From positions 6,880-13,851 of the forward strand of contig DQGF01000052.1 in NCBI GenBank assembly GCA_003525045.1: a DNA stretch of 6,972 nucleotides. Reading direction: 5' to 3'. The stretch is from Pseudomonas sp. (lineage in GTDB: Bacteria; Pseudomonadota; Gammaproteobacteria; Pseudomonadales; Pseudomonadaceae). The translations under genes and the position numbers were made by a program. Below the pieces are notes generated by a model. The model did no database searches. It was not told the origin of the DNA and saw nothing but the letters and a program-made list of their open reading frames with translations. Below are positions 1-6,639 of the stretch, piece after piece. The stretch's first letter is position 1; each line of letters opens with the position of its first letter.

Positions 1-342
1 CAGCGCCAGCTCGCAGCCGCCTCCCAAGGCGTAGCCAGCTACAGCGGCGATCAGCGGTTTGCGTCGGCTCGCGATGCGGTCGGCCGGGGCGAAGAAATCA
101 TCCAGGTAGATCTGCGGAAATGTCAGGTCGGCCATCTCCTTGATGTCAGCGCCGGCAGCGAAGGCTTTGGCTGAGCCGGTGATGACCATGCAACCAATCC
201 GGGGGTCTTTATCGAACTGGTCCAGTGCCAGGTTCAACTCCGCGATCAACTGGCCGTTAAGGGCATTGAGCGCCTTCGGCCGGTTCAGGGTGATCAGTCC
301 GACGCGCTCGTGTACCTCGAGCAACAGGGTTTCGAATTCCAT
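1..342 (-). CDS. Enoyl-CoA hydratase (crotonase family), 5' part, runs off left edge
   Basis: The first 114 residues of a crotonase-family enoyl-CoA hydratase are visible and the rest lies beyond position 1. The enzyme adds water across the double bond of 2-enoyl-CoA thioesters in the cytoplasm. The N-terminus [10 protein letters not shown] leads into the conserved [12 protein letters not shown]. The oxyanion-hole segment [11 protein letters not shown] is at residues 60-70. [12 protein letters not shown], at residues 103-114, carries the first catalytic glutamate (Glu111); the second glutamate is outside the window. The ATG at 342-340 is preceded by AGGAG eight bases upstream, which supports this start. 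It is not the hydroxycinnamoyl-CoA hydratase-lyase type, judging by its motifs. It begins 47 bases after an mmsA remnant on the same strand. I therefore infer a role in valine or branched-chain acyl-CoA breakdown (methacrylyl-CoA hydration), but a PaaF-like or general short-chain role is equally compatible with the fragment. Confidence 0.9.
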   Translation of the reverse strand, partial: MEFETLLLEVHERVGLITLNRPKALNALNGQLIAELNLALDQFDKDPRIGCMVITGSAKAFAAGADIKEMADLTFPQIYLDDFFAPADRIASRRKPLIAAVAGYALGGGCELAL

Positions 343-389
343 GGGGCGCTCCTGAAGTGGGCCAGAGGGAATGCCTCGGCCCTTGTGGA

Positions 390-611
390 TTATTGCAAGG
401 TGATCGTGGTGTTGACGGAGCCGCTCTCTTCTTCCTCATCGAACCAACGCTCGGTCACTGACCATTCGTCTTGAGTCGCGAACGGTACGCGAGCGAGTAC
501 TTCTAGGGTGGCTGGCTAGACCACGTCGCGCCATTGGGTGCTTTTTGATTCGACGAATTCGCCCTTAATCACCAGCTTGACGGTAGGGATTGCTGGATTG
601 GTTGTGTGCAT
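390..611 (-). pseudogene. mmsA: mmsA remnant: N- and C-terminal ends joined, with an internal stop
   Basis: This frame of 74 codons begins at ATG 611-609 and ends at TAA 392-390. Residues 11-46 (VKLVIKGEFVESK, then QWRDVV, then PATLEVLARVPFAT) match the N-terminus of CoA-acylating methylmalonate-semialdehyde dehydrogenase. Residues 52-73 ([11 protein letters not shown], then VNTTITLQ) match that enzyme's extreme C-terminus. About 430 central residues of a protein of roughly 500 are missing, including the catalytic cysteine and most of the NAD-binding fold. The join, near residues 47-51, keeps the reading frame. A TAG at 518-516 replaces the expected asparagine codon in the NPAT motif and stops translation after 31 residues. 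A weak GGAG lies 11 bases before the ATG. MmsA converts methylmalonate semialdehyde to propionyl-CoA in valine catabolism; this copy cannot. The family assignment is by eye from both conserved ends. Confidence 0.82.
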
Positions 612-772
612 TGTTGTTATGACTCCAGCCTTAGCAAGCAGATGCGGATGAGGGTCGACGGCATGGCATCAATTGCCTTGAGTCGAATCTTAGCAGTGCG
701 TTTTTATCGGTATCCATTGGTAAAAATGCGATGCGACTCTGCGTTTTTGCACATTAGATGGGCATCGCATAG
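612..772. promoter_or_regulatory. Divergent intergenic region with an AT-rich inverted repeat
   Basis: These 161 bases separate the divergent mmsA remnant and LysR-type remnant, an arrangement typical of a LysR regulator and its target operon. An imperfect inverted repeat lies at 698-729, with TTTTTA at 701-706 and TAAAAA at 721-726 as the core. Flanking GCG and TGC extend it to eight matches of nine. A further GCGTTTTTG at 741-749 resembles the left arm. I infer that this may be the former binding site of the broken regulator and the promoter that served mmsA and the enoyl-CoA hydratase downstream. No convincing -35/-10 pair could be assigned. Confidence 0.3.
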
Positions 773-1105
773 ATGGACTGGGACAATTTGCGTTTCTTCC
801 TCGCAAGCTGACGGCTGCAACGCGCCGTCTGGAAGTTGACCACACCACAGTTTGCGGCGAGTGCATGTGCTATAGAAGGACCTGGGCGCGCAACTGTTTC
901 TACGCAACACCACCGGCTATAAGAGCGCTGTTGCCGCAGGCGGAAGCAATGGAAACCGCCATCTCAACCATCGAAATGGTGCGCGCCGAACAGAACGACA
1001 ACCTCTCCGGGCACGTGCGTATCGGTGTAACCGAGGGCTACGACACCGTGATGCTGGCGCCTCAGCTAGCCGAACTCACTCGACGCTACCCTAAACTGGG
1101 AATCG
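773..1105 (+). pseudogene. LysR-type regulator remnant, multiply frameshifted and truncated
   Basis: Three reading frames together give the N-terminal third of a LysR-type regulator. Frame one starts at ATG 773 with MDWDNLRFFLA and hits TGA at 809-811. From 808 a second frame reads LTAATRRLEVDHTTV, the start of the helix-turn-helix. One base appears to be lost near 854, after which a third frame reads KDLGAQLFLRNTTGYK, with an amber TAG at 873-875. A deletion near 924, apparently removing LTAAGE, restores the earlier frame. That frame reads ALLPQAEAMETAISTIEM and on through LSGHVRIGVTEGY to RYPKLGI, the start of the inducer-binding domain. The coding sequence then stops at about 1105, where an IS630 relic begins; about 190 residues of a protein of roughly 300 are missing. 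It is divergent from the mmsA remnant, so it was probably the regulator of that operon. It cannot make a functional protein. Confidence 0.85.
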
Positions 1106-1420
1106 CGCGCGGGCTCGCTGGATTTTATTCAAGATATCGTCCCTTTTTGCATTCCAAACATACCGAGTTGGTTGAACATTTCGCAGGGCCAGGAACGTGA
1201 TAATCGAGGCTTCCAGTTCGCGCACCGAACTGAAACTGCCGTCACGCAAGTACACCGTGATGTCGCGAAAAAAGCGCTCAACCATGTTCATCCATGAACT
1301 GTATGTGGGCGTGAAATACATGTGAAAGCGTTTGTGTTTCTCCAGCCACGCCTTCACTTTCGGTTGCTTGTGCATGGCGTAGTTGTCGACGATCAAATGC
1401 AGTTGAAGGTGCTTGGGCGT
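1106..1420 (-). mobile_element. IS630-family transposase relic (C-terminal third only)
   Basis: On the minus strand the frame reads PKHLQLHLIVDNYAMHK, then FHMYFTPTYSSWMNMVERFF, then RDITVYLRDGSFSSVREL, then TRYVWNAKRDDILNKIQRAR. This is the characteristic C-terminal half of the IS630/Tc1-mariner DDE domain. The second catalytic aspartate (in VDNYAMH) and the catalytic glutamate (in MVERFF) are present. The N-terminal part with the helix-turn-helix and first aspartate is absent. The frame ends with RARFPV and a stop that lies in the adjoining LysR sequence, so its tail is not native. No terminal inverted repeat and no TA target duplication can be found at either side. The left end abuts the LysR remnant near 1105 and the right end abuts pcaB coding sequence near 1418-1422. 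It is a dead fragment, best read as the scar of an insertion followed by deletions. Confidence 0.88.
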
Positions 1421-1713
1421 TGCAGCACCAGACCGCTGTCCATCACGTCCTGACTGCTGGCGCCCATGTGCACGTAGCGCTCAGCGGTTTCGTTACGCTC
1501 GGCGATCTGCTTGCCCAGTGCCTTGACCAGCGGAATCGCCGAATTACCTGCATTGCCGATGGCGACTGCCAACTCGTCGACATCGGACAGTTCCGCGCGA
1601 CAGGCGGCTTCGAAATCGAGCATGCCCTGTAACCGACCCTGATCGGAAAAAATCGCCCGCATCGCCGGTTGGGTGAAATAGGCATCGAAAAGTTGATGGG
1701 TCGGTCTGTTCAA
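1393..1713 (-). pseudogene. pcaB: pcaB remnant (3-carboxy-cis,cis-muconate cycloisomerase), truncated
   Basis: The reading frame encodes 98 PcaB-like residues followed by eight foreign ones and a stop inside the IS630 relic. The PcaB match includes LFDAYFTQPAMRAIFSD, GRLQGMLDFEAA, GNSAIPLVKALGKQI and AERYVHMGASSQDVMDSG. The start is a TTG at 1713-1711, supported by GGAG seven bases upstream. PcaB (about 450 residues, fumarase/aspartase superfamily) cyclises beta-carboxymuconate to gamma-carboxymuconolactone. Here about 350 C-terminal residues are missing, including the superfamily signature loop with its catalytic serine. A second lesion is an in-frame loss of about 22 residues: the sequence passes from DFEAA directly to CRAE near 1600-1612, whereas the intact family, as I recall it, has a second EAA before the corresponding cysteine. 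The gene follows pcaG in the same direction, so it was probably the third gene of a pcaHGB operon. It is non-functional. Confidence 0.85.
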
Positions 1714-1835
1714 GCCACGGCTCCGGGATTCGAAAAAATCAGTGATGTGATCTCAGGTAGCGTCTGCATGGCTGACCAGCCCTTTGATCACGGCCGCGCT
1801 GCCCGCGATGGCATCGCCGACTGCCAATCACCGCG
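1714..1835 (-). other. Spacer between pcaG and the pcaB remnant, possible gene tail
   Basis: The 122 bases between the pcaG stop and the pcaB TTG are longer than the 12-base pcaH-pcaG gap. On the minus strand one frame reads GDAIAGSAAVIKGLVSHADA and then Thr before a TGA at 1753-1751. This is a plausible protein tail with no visible start. I do not recognise it. It may be leftover coding sequence from a deletion or chance reading through high-GC DNA. The pcaB ribosome-binding site GGAG lies at the pcaB end. No terminator-like hairpin was found after pcaG. Confidence 0.25.
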
Positions 1836-2438
1836 TTAGAAGTCGAAGAACACCGTTTCAGACTCGCCTTGGACGTGAATGTCGAAGCGATAGGCCAACT
1901 TGCCGTCCACCGTGCAGCGCTTGGCAATCAAGGTTTCCCGACGTTGTGGCTGTTCGATCAGATTCAATACGGGATCGACCGCATTGGCTTGGGCCTCGTC
2001 GTCGAAGTACAGGCGGGTCTGCAAGTGAATGTTGATGCCCCGAGCAAACAGCGAAACATTGATGTGTGCCGCCATGGGAACGCCCGCGGCGTTGTTCACC
2101 GTGCCGGGTTTGATGGTTTTGAGTGTCCACTCGCCGACATCCGTGGTCGCGGTCCGGCCAAAGCTGTTGAAGGGTTTTTCCAGATTGTAATCGCTGTCGT
2201 AGACGCCTTCATGATTGGCCTGCCAGAACTCCAGGAACGAATCGCGAATCAGGTGACCATTGCCGTCGTAAACGTGCCCCATCAGCAAAATGTGCTCGCC
2301 CGGCGCGCCGGGTTTGGCCATTTCGTTCCAGATTTCCTGCTCGCGGGGCGGGTTGCCGGCCGCCTCCAGCGCAAAGCCAATATGCACGTAAGGGCCGGCG
2401 GTTTGCGAAGGGGTTTCAGGCAGAAGTTGAACGGGCAT
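1836..2438 (-). CDS. pcaG: Protocatechuate 3,4-dioxygenase alpha subunit
   Basis: PcaG is the alpha subunit of protocatechuate 3,4-dioxygenase, the cytoplasmic intradiol enzyme that opens protocatechuate with O2 to beta-carboxy-cis,cis-muconate. The 200 residues match the usual family length. The N-terminal arm LLPETPSQTAGPYVHIG (residues 5-21) contributes Thr13, Pro16 and Tyr17 to the active-site mouth. GHVYDGNG and FLEFWQANHEGVY form the shared intradiol beta-sandwich core. FARGINIH (131-138) holds the arginine that in this family contacts the substrate carboxylate. As expected for an alpha subunit, the iron ligands are not conserved and the metal is bound by PcaH. The ATG at 2438 lies 12 bases after the pcaH stop, and the pcaH TGA merges with this gene's Shine-Dalgarno (TGAGGAGG), implying co-translation in fixed ratio. 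The gene is intact, although pcaB downstream is destroyed. Confidence 0.97.
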   Translation of the reverse strand: MPVQLLPETPSQTAGPYVHIGFALEAAGNPPREQEIWNEMAKPGAPGEHILLMGHVYDGNGHLIRDSFLEFWQANHEGVYDSDYNLEKPFNSFGRTATTDVGEWTLKTIKPGTVNNAAGVPMAAHINVSLFARGINIHLQTRLYFDDEAQANAVDPVLNLIEQPQRRETLIAKRCTVDGKLAYRFDIHVQGESETVFFDF

Positions 2439-2450
2439 GCGCGTGCCTCC

Positions 2451-3170
2451 TCAGCAGTTTTCGAAGTGGGTCTTGCGCTGACCGCGCAGAACGATATCAA
2501 AGCGATAAGCCAGGCAATCCATGGGATTGGCCATGCTCATATCGAGCTTGGCGATCAGGCTCTGCACCGCTTCCTGACTGGCGATCGACTTGACGATCGG
2601 GCACATCGGAATGAGCGGGTCACCTTCGAAATACAGCTGGGTGATCAATCGCGTGGCAATCGACGGGCCGCTGATGGAGAAGTGAATATGCGCCGGACGC
2701 CAGTCGTTGGGACCATTGCGCCACGGGTACGGACCGGGTTTGACCGTGCGAAAACTGTAGTTGCCGTCGCGGTCGGTCAAGGCACGGCCGACGCCACCGA
2801 AATTCGGATCGATGGGCGCCAGGTAGCTGTCTTTCTTGTGCCGGTAGCGACCACCGGCATTGGCTTGCCACATCTCCACCAGGGTATGCGGAATTGGCTT
2901 GCCGTACTGGTCGCAGACGCGGCCGGCGACGATGATGCGCTCGCCGATGGGCAGGCCACCCTGGTTGAAGTTCAGCAGCAGATCGTTATCGTGCTGCCCC
3001 ATCTTGAGGTGGGAAAAGTCCGGGCCGCTGGTTTCCGACAGGGACTGGGGAATACTCACCAAGGCCTGGCGCGGCGAACGCAGGATCGAGGTTTTGTAGT
3101 CAGGCGTCAGGGCTTTGGGGTGCCAATTGCGGTCACGAATGACGAAGCGGCTGTTATCCGCATCAGACAT
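2451..3170 (-). CDS. pcaH: Protocatechuate 3,4-dioxygenase beta subunit (iron-binding)
   Basis: PcaH is the catalytic, Fe(III)-binding subunit of protocatechuate 3,4-dioxygenase. At 239 residues it is normal length. All four iron ligands are visible: Tyr109 in GGRYRHK, Tyr148 in KPGPYPW, and His161 and His163 in WRPAHIHF. These correspond to Tyr408, Tyr447, His460 and His462 of the P. putida enzyme with a constant offset. Trp150 and Arg158, which line the active site, are also present. The start ATG at 3170-3168 is preceded by AAGGAG at a spacing of six bases. The gene lies upstream of pcaG in one operon. The 129-base gap to pcaQ holds a probable PcaQ operator at 3282-3309, so the operon is likely activated by PcaQ when the pathway intermediate accumulates. 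No defects are seen. Confidence 0.98.
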   Translation of the reverse strand: MSDADNSRFVIRDRNWHPKALTPDYKTSILRSPRQALVSIPQSLSETSGPDFSHLKMGQHDNDLLLNFNQGGLPIGERIIVAGRVCDQYGKPIPHTLVEMWQANAGGRYRHKKDSYLAPIDPNFGGVGRALTDRDGNYSFRTVKPGPYPWRNGPNDWRPAHIHFSISGPSIATRLITQLYFEGDPLIPMCPIVKSIASQEAVQSLIAKLDMSMANPMDCLAYRFDIVLRGQRKTHFENC

Positions 3171-3281
3171 GTCGGTCTCCTTGTTGTTATGGGTAAGAGC
3201 TAGGGATACGCGCTGCGTAGACAGCAGTCAGTGACCCAGTCTCCTCCGATAAGGCCTCATCCAAAATTGAAAAAACCGACC

Positions 3282-3309
3282 CTATCCATATCCAAACGGT
3301 TATGGATAG
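3282..3309. promoter_or_regulatory. Probable PcaQ operator overlapping the pcaQ stop codon
   Basis: A 28-base inverted repeat has arms CTATCCATATCC (3282-3293) and GGTTATGGATAG (3298-3309) around the spacer AAAC. The arms match at 11 of 12 positions. On the minus strand its core reads ATAACC, four bases, GGATAT. This closely fits the PcaQ box ATAACC-N4-GGTTAA reported for Sinorhizobium. It lies 112 bases before the pcaH start and includes the last codons and the TAA of pcaQ. Activation of pcaHG by PcaQ from this site is inferred. A -35/-10 pair between it and pcaH could not be fixed with confidence. Confidence 0.6.
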
Positions 3310-4229
3310 CAACCCTCGCGATATTCCTGCCCCACCTCGCGCAGCACCTCCACACACCACTGAGCCGCCAGGGGCATCGGCAGCGCAGGATTGCTGCACA
3401 GCCCCACAGAACCACCCGGTTCGCGAATCCCTAACTCCAGCTCCACCAGCTCACCTCGACTCAGGTCCTGTCTGACCGCATCAAAAGGCGCGACCCAGAT
3501 CGCCTGACTGCACTGCACATAACGCCGACTCAGGGTCAACGACAGGGTTTCCAGACGCTGGCGCGGTGGGCTGATGCCGTGCTGCACAAACAGGCTGTCG
3601 GCGAATTTGCGAATCGTCGTCCCCGCCAGCGGCAACACCAGCGGATAATCTTCGAGATTTTTATGCGCCAGTGGATCGGCCAACAGTGGATGACCATTAC
3701 GCACTACCAGGGTCATGGATTCGCTGTACAGATGCTCGAACGTCAGCCCAAGGATCTGCGGGCTATCCGTCATCCGTCCGACCACCAGGTCCAGCTCCCC
3801 CACGCGCAATCGAGACAACAGGTACGCACTCGGCCCGGTGACCACGCTCACGACTAACGCGGGATGTCGGGCGTGCAAACGGCAGACAACCTCGGGTACC
3901 AGCACACTTTCCACGGTGGACAGCACACCGAGCCTCGCGGTGATCGGCTCATGCTCGCCGGAACGCAGGCTATTGACCCCTTCGCGCAGTGCCTGGACAC
4001 TCGGGCCGGCGTAACGCAGAAAGGCCACCCCAGCGTCGGTCAACGCCGCACCGCTTTTGCTGCGCAAGAACAAGGTGGCGGCCAGCAGGGTTTCCAGCTC
4101 TTTGAGGGTCTTGGAAAGCGCCGGCTGGCTGATCGCCAGTTTGTCCGAAGCACGCGCCAGGCTGCCCTGCCGCGCCACTTCGAGAAAGCACACCAAATGG
4201 CGGAATTTGATTCGAGTATCGATATTCAC
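3300..4229 (-). CDS. pcaQ: LysR-type regulator of protocatechuate catabolism (PcaQ)
   Basis: This is a 309-residue LysR-type regulator. The winged helix-turn-helix is at about residues 9-68, with FLEVARQGSLARASDKLAIS and QPALSKTLKELE containing the recognition helix. The rest is the periplasmic-binding-protein-like inducer domain, with LDLVVGRMTD near residue 155. Position just upstream of pcaHG, together with a PcaQ-type box between them, supports PcaQ, which in rhizobia responds to beta-carboxymuconate. The frame is open back to 4463, but the upstream part overlaps pobR and is not LysR-like. I place the start at GTG 4229-4227, giving (M/V)NIDTRIKFRHLVCF, the normal family beginning. Its ribosome-binding site (AAGG, about 12 bases away) is weak. 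The start is only 32 bases after the pobR stop, with no obvious promoter, so co-transcription or coupled translation with pobR is likely. The symbol is inferred from context as well as family. Confidence 0.9.
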   Translation of the reverse strand: MNIDTRIKFRHLVCFLEVARQGSLARASDKLAISQPALSKTLKELETLLAATLFLRSKSGAALTDAGVAFLRYAGPSVQALREGVNSLRSGEHEPITARLGVLSTVESVLVPEVVCRLHARHPALVVSVVTGPSAYLLSRLRVGELDLVVGRMTDSPQILGLTFEHLYSESMTLVVRNGHPLLADPLAHKNLEDYPLVLPLAGTTIRKFADSLFVQHGISPPRQRLETLSLTLSRRYVQCSQAIWVAPFDAVRQDLSRGELVELELGIREPGGSVGLCSNPALPMPLAAQWCVEVLREVGQEYREGCYP

Positions 4230-4261
4230 CGCAGTTCGCTGCCTTCGAGGTCTGGCATCCG

Positions 4262-5131
4262 CTAACGCTGGATACGGAATTGTTTCGGTGACTGCCCTGT
4301 GCCGCGCTTGAAAAAGCGCGAGAAGTAAGCCGGTTCGGAAAAGCCCAGGCTGTCGGACACCTGATTGATGGTCATGGTGGTGTAGACCAGATCGCGCTTG
4401 GCCTCCAGCAATAGTCGCTGGTTGATCATTTGCAAGGCGGATTGCCCTGAGAGGCGTCGGCACAGGGCGTTGAGGTGAGCGGCGCTGATCCCCAGCGTCG
4501 CCGCATAGTGCTCGATGGGCAGATGCTGGCGAAAGCGCAGTTCCAATGTCCGGGTGAAGAGCTGCAAATACTCGCGACCACGGTCAAGCGGCAATGCATC
4601 CGGCAACGACAGTTCCAGATTACGGCGACTGAGCCAGATCGACAGTACCGTGATCAACGAATGCAGCATCGGATCACGGCCGGGCTGGTGTTGGCTGTAT
4701 TCCTGAGTGATGGCTGAAAACAGCGTGTCCAGATACAGATGCCCGGAACCGATCGTGTAACAGGCAGCGGTGGTCAGCACGGGACTGTTGAGCGAGGCGC
4801 CGAGCTGTTCGGCCAGCGGCTGCGCGAGGCTGAGCACGTGACCTTGAATATCCTCGGAGAACTTGAAGGTGTGCACACTCAGCGCGGGCACGACTTGCAG
4901 CGAGGGTGAATCGATGTGGTTGATCACGTCTTCGACTTTCAGCGTCGCCTGCCCTAACTGCACATATAACAGCTGCACCAGATCGCTGTGCCGATGGGGT
5001 TTTATTTCCCAGCCGTGCAGCTTGCTGCGCTCGGGGATCGACTCGCAATGAATCAGGTCGGGCGTCGGCCAAGCGCTGGTCTCGCCATAGAGCTTGAACA
5101 CCGGAACCTGCGCAGCGATTGATTTCGACAT
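4262..5131 (-). CDS. pobR: AraC-family activator of 4-hydroxybenzoate hydroxylase (PobR)
   Basis: The protein has 289 residues from ATG 5131-5129, which follows a GGAGG Shine-Dalgarno. The frame is open for 20 more residues upstream (from 5191), but that extension does not resemble the family. The N-terminal half is a cupin-like ligand-binding domain (GWEIKPHRHSDLVQLLYV, residues 40-57). The C-terminal 90 residues form the AraC/XylS DNA-binding domain. Its first helix-turn-helix is at about 207-228 (YAATLGISAAHLNALCRRLS), and its second, at about 255-277, contains VSDSLGFSEPAYFSRFFKR. It is divergent from pobA across 153 bases, the standard Pseudomonas arrangement, so it should activate pobA in response to 4-hydroxybenzoate. 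The Acinetobacter regulator of the same name is an unrelated IclR protein. The stop is followed closely by pcaQ on the same strand. Confidence 0.93.
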   Translation of the reverse strand: MSKSIAAQVPVFKLYGETSAWPTPDLIHCESIPERSKLHGWEIKPHRHSDLVQLLYVQLGQATLKVEDVINHIDSPSLQVVPALSVHTFKFSEDIQGHVLSLAQPLAEQLGASLNSPVLTTAACYTIGSGHLYLDTLFSAITQEYSQHQPGRDPMLHSLITVLSIWLSRRNLELSLPDALPLDRGREYLQLFTRTLELRFRQHLPIEHYAATLGISAAHLNALCRRLSGQSALQMINQRLLLEAKRDLVYTTMTINQVSDSLGFSEPAYFSRFFKRGTGQSPKQFRIQR

Positions 5132-6469
<1,338 letters not shown>

Positions 6470-6600
6470 GTTTTCCCGACTCCTGGCAGGAGGTAGTTTC
6501 GCCATAAAGATCGAATGCCGGAACCGGTCGAGATGGTAAGCCACATACATTTTTTCAACCACCAACAGCATGTTTAAGACCGCACTCCCAACTGAACGGC

Positions 6601-6631
6601 GACGGAACCGCTCAACGCAAGCGGCTCCGTC
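6601..6631. terminator. Hairpin between the convergent pobA and transporter genes
   Basis: GACGGAACCGCT (6601-6612) and AGCGGCTCCGTC (6620-6631) pair at 11 of 12 positions around a seven-base loop. The hairpin sits between the two convergent genes, so it could end transcription from both sides. Neither strand has a U-tract after it, so it is not a canonical Rho-independent terminator. A smaller hairpin, CTCCTGGCAGGAG at 6480-6492, follows the pobA stop, again without a strong U-tract. Confidence 0.4.
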
Positions 6632-6639
6632 CCCCGTCA

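Noticed and set aside
865..1200. A 111-codon plus-strand frame that looks like a small gene
   Set aside because: Its middle is LysR remnant and its end is the reverse complement of the IS630 transposase. It is a chimera created by the junction, and its N-terminus is out-of-frame helix-turn-helix sequence.
1869..3203. A 444-codon open frame on the plus strand
   Set aside because: It is exactly antisense to pcaG and pcaH, both of which have full catalytic motifs and good ribosome-binding sites. Its length reflects high-GC codon use on the other strand, and its translation shows no recognisable domain.
4230..4463. A longer N-terminus for pcaQ
   Set aside because: The extra 78 codons overlap the 3' end of pobR and do not resemble the LysR family, while GTG at 4229 gives the normal family start.
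6480..6492. A short hairpin just after the pobA stop as a Rho-independent terminator
   Set aside because: The usable stem is about four to six pairs with a tiny loop and no following U-tract, so it is too weak to call alone.
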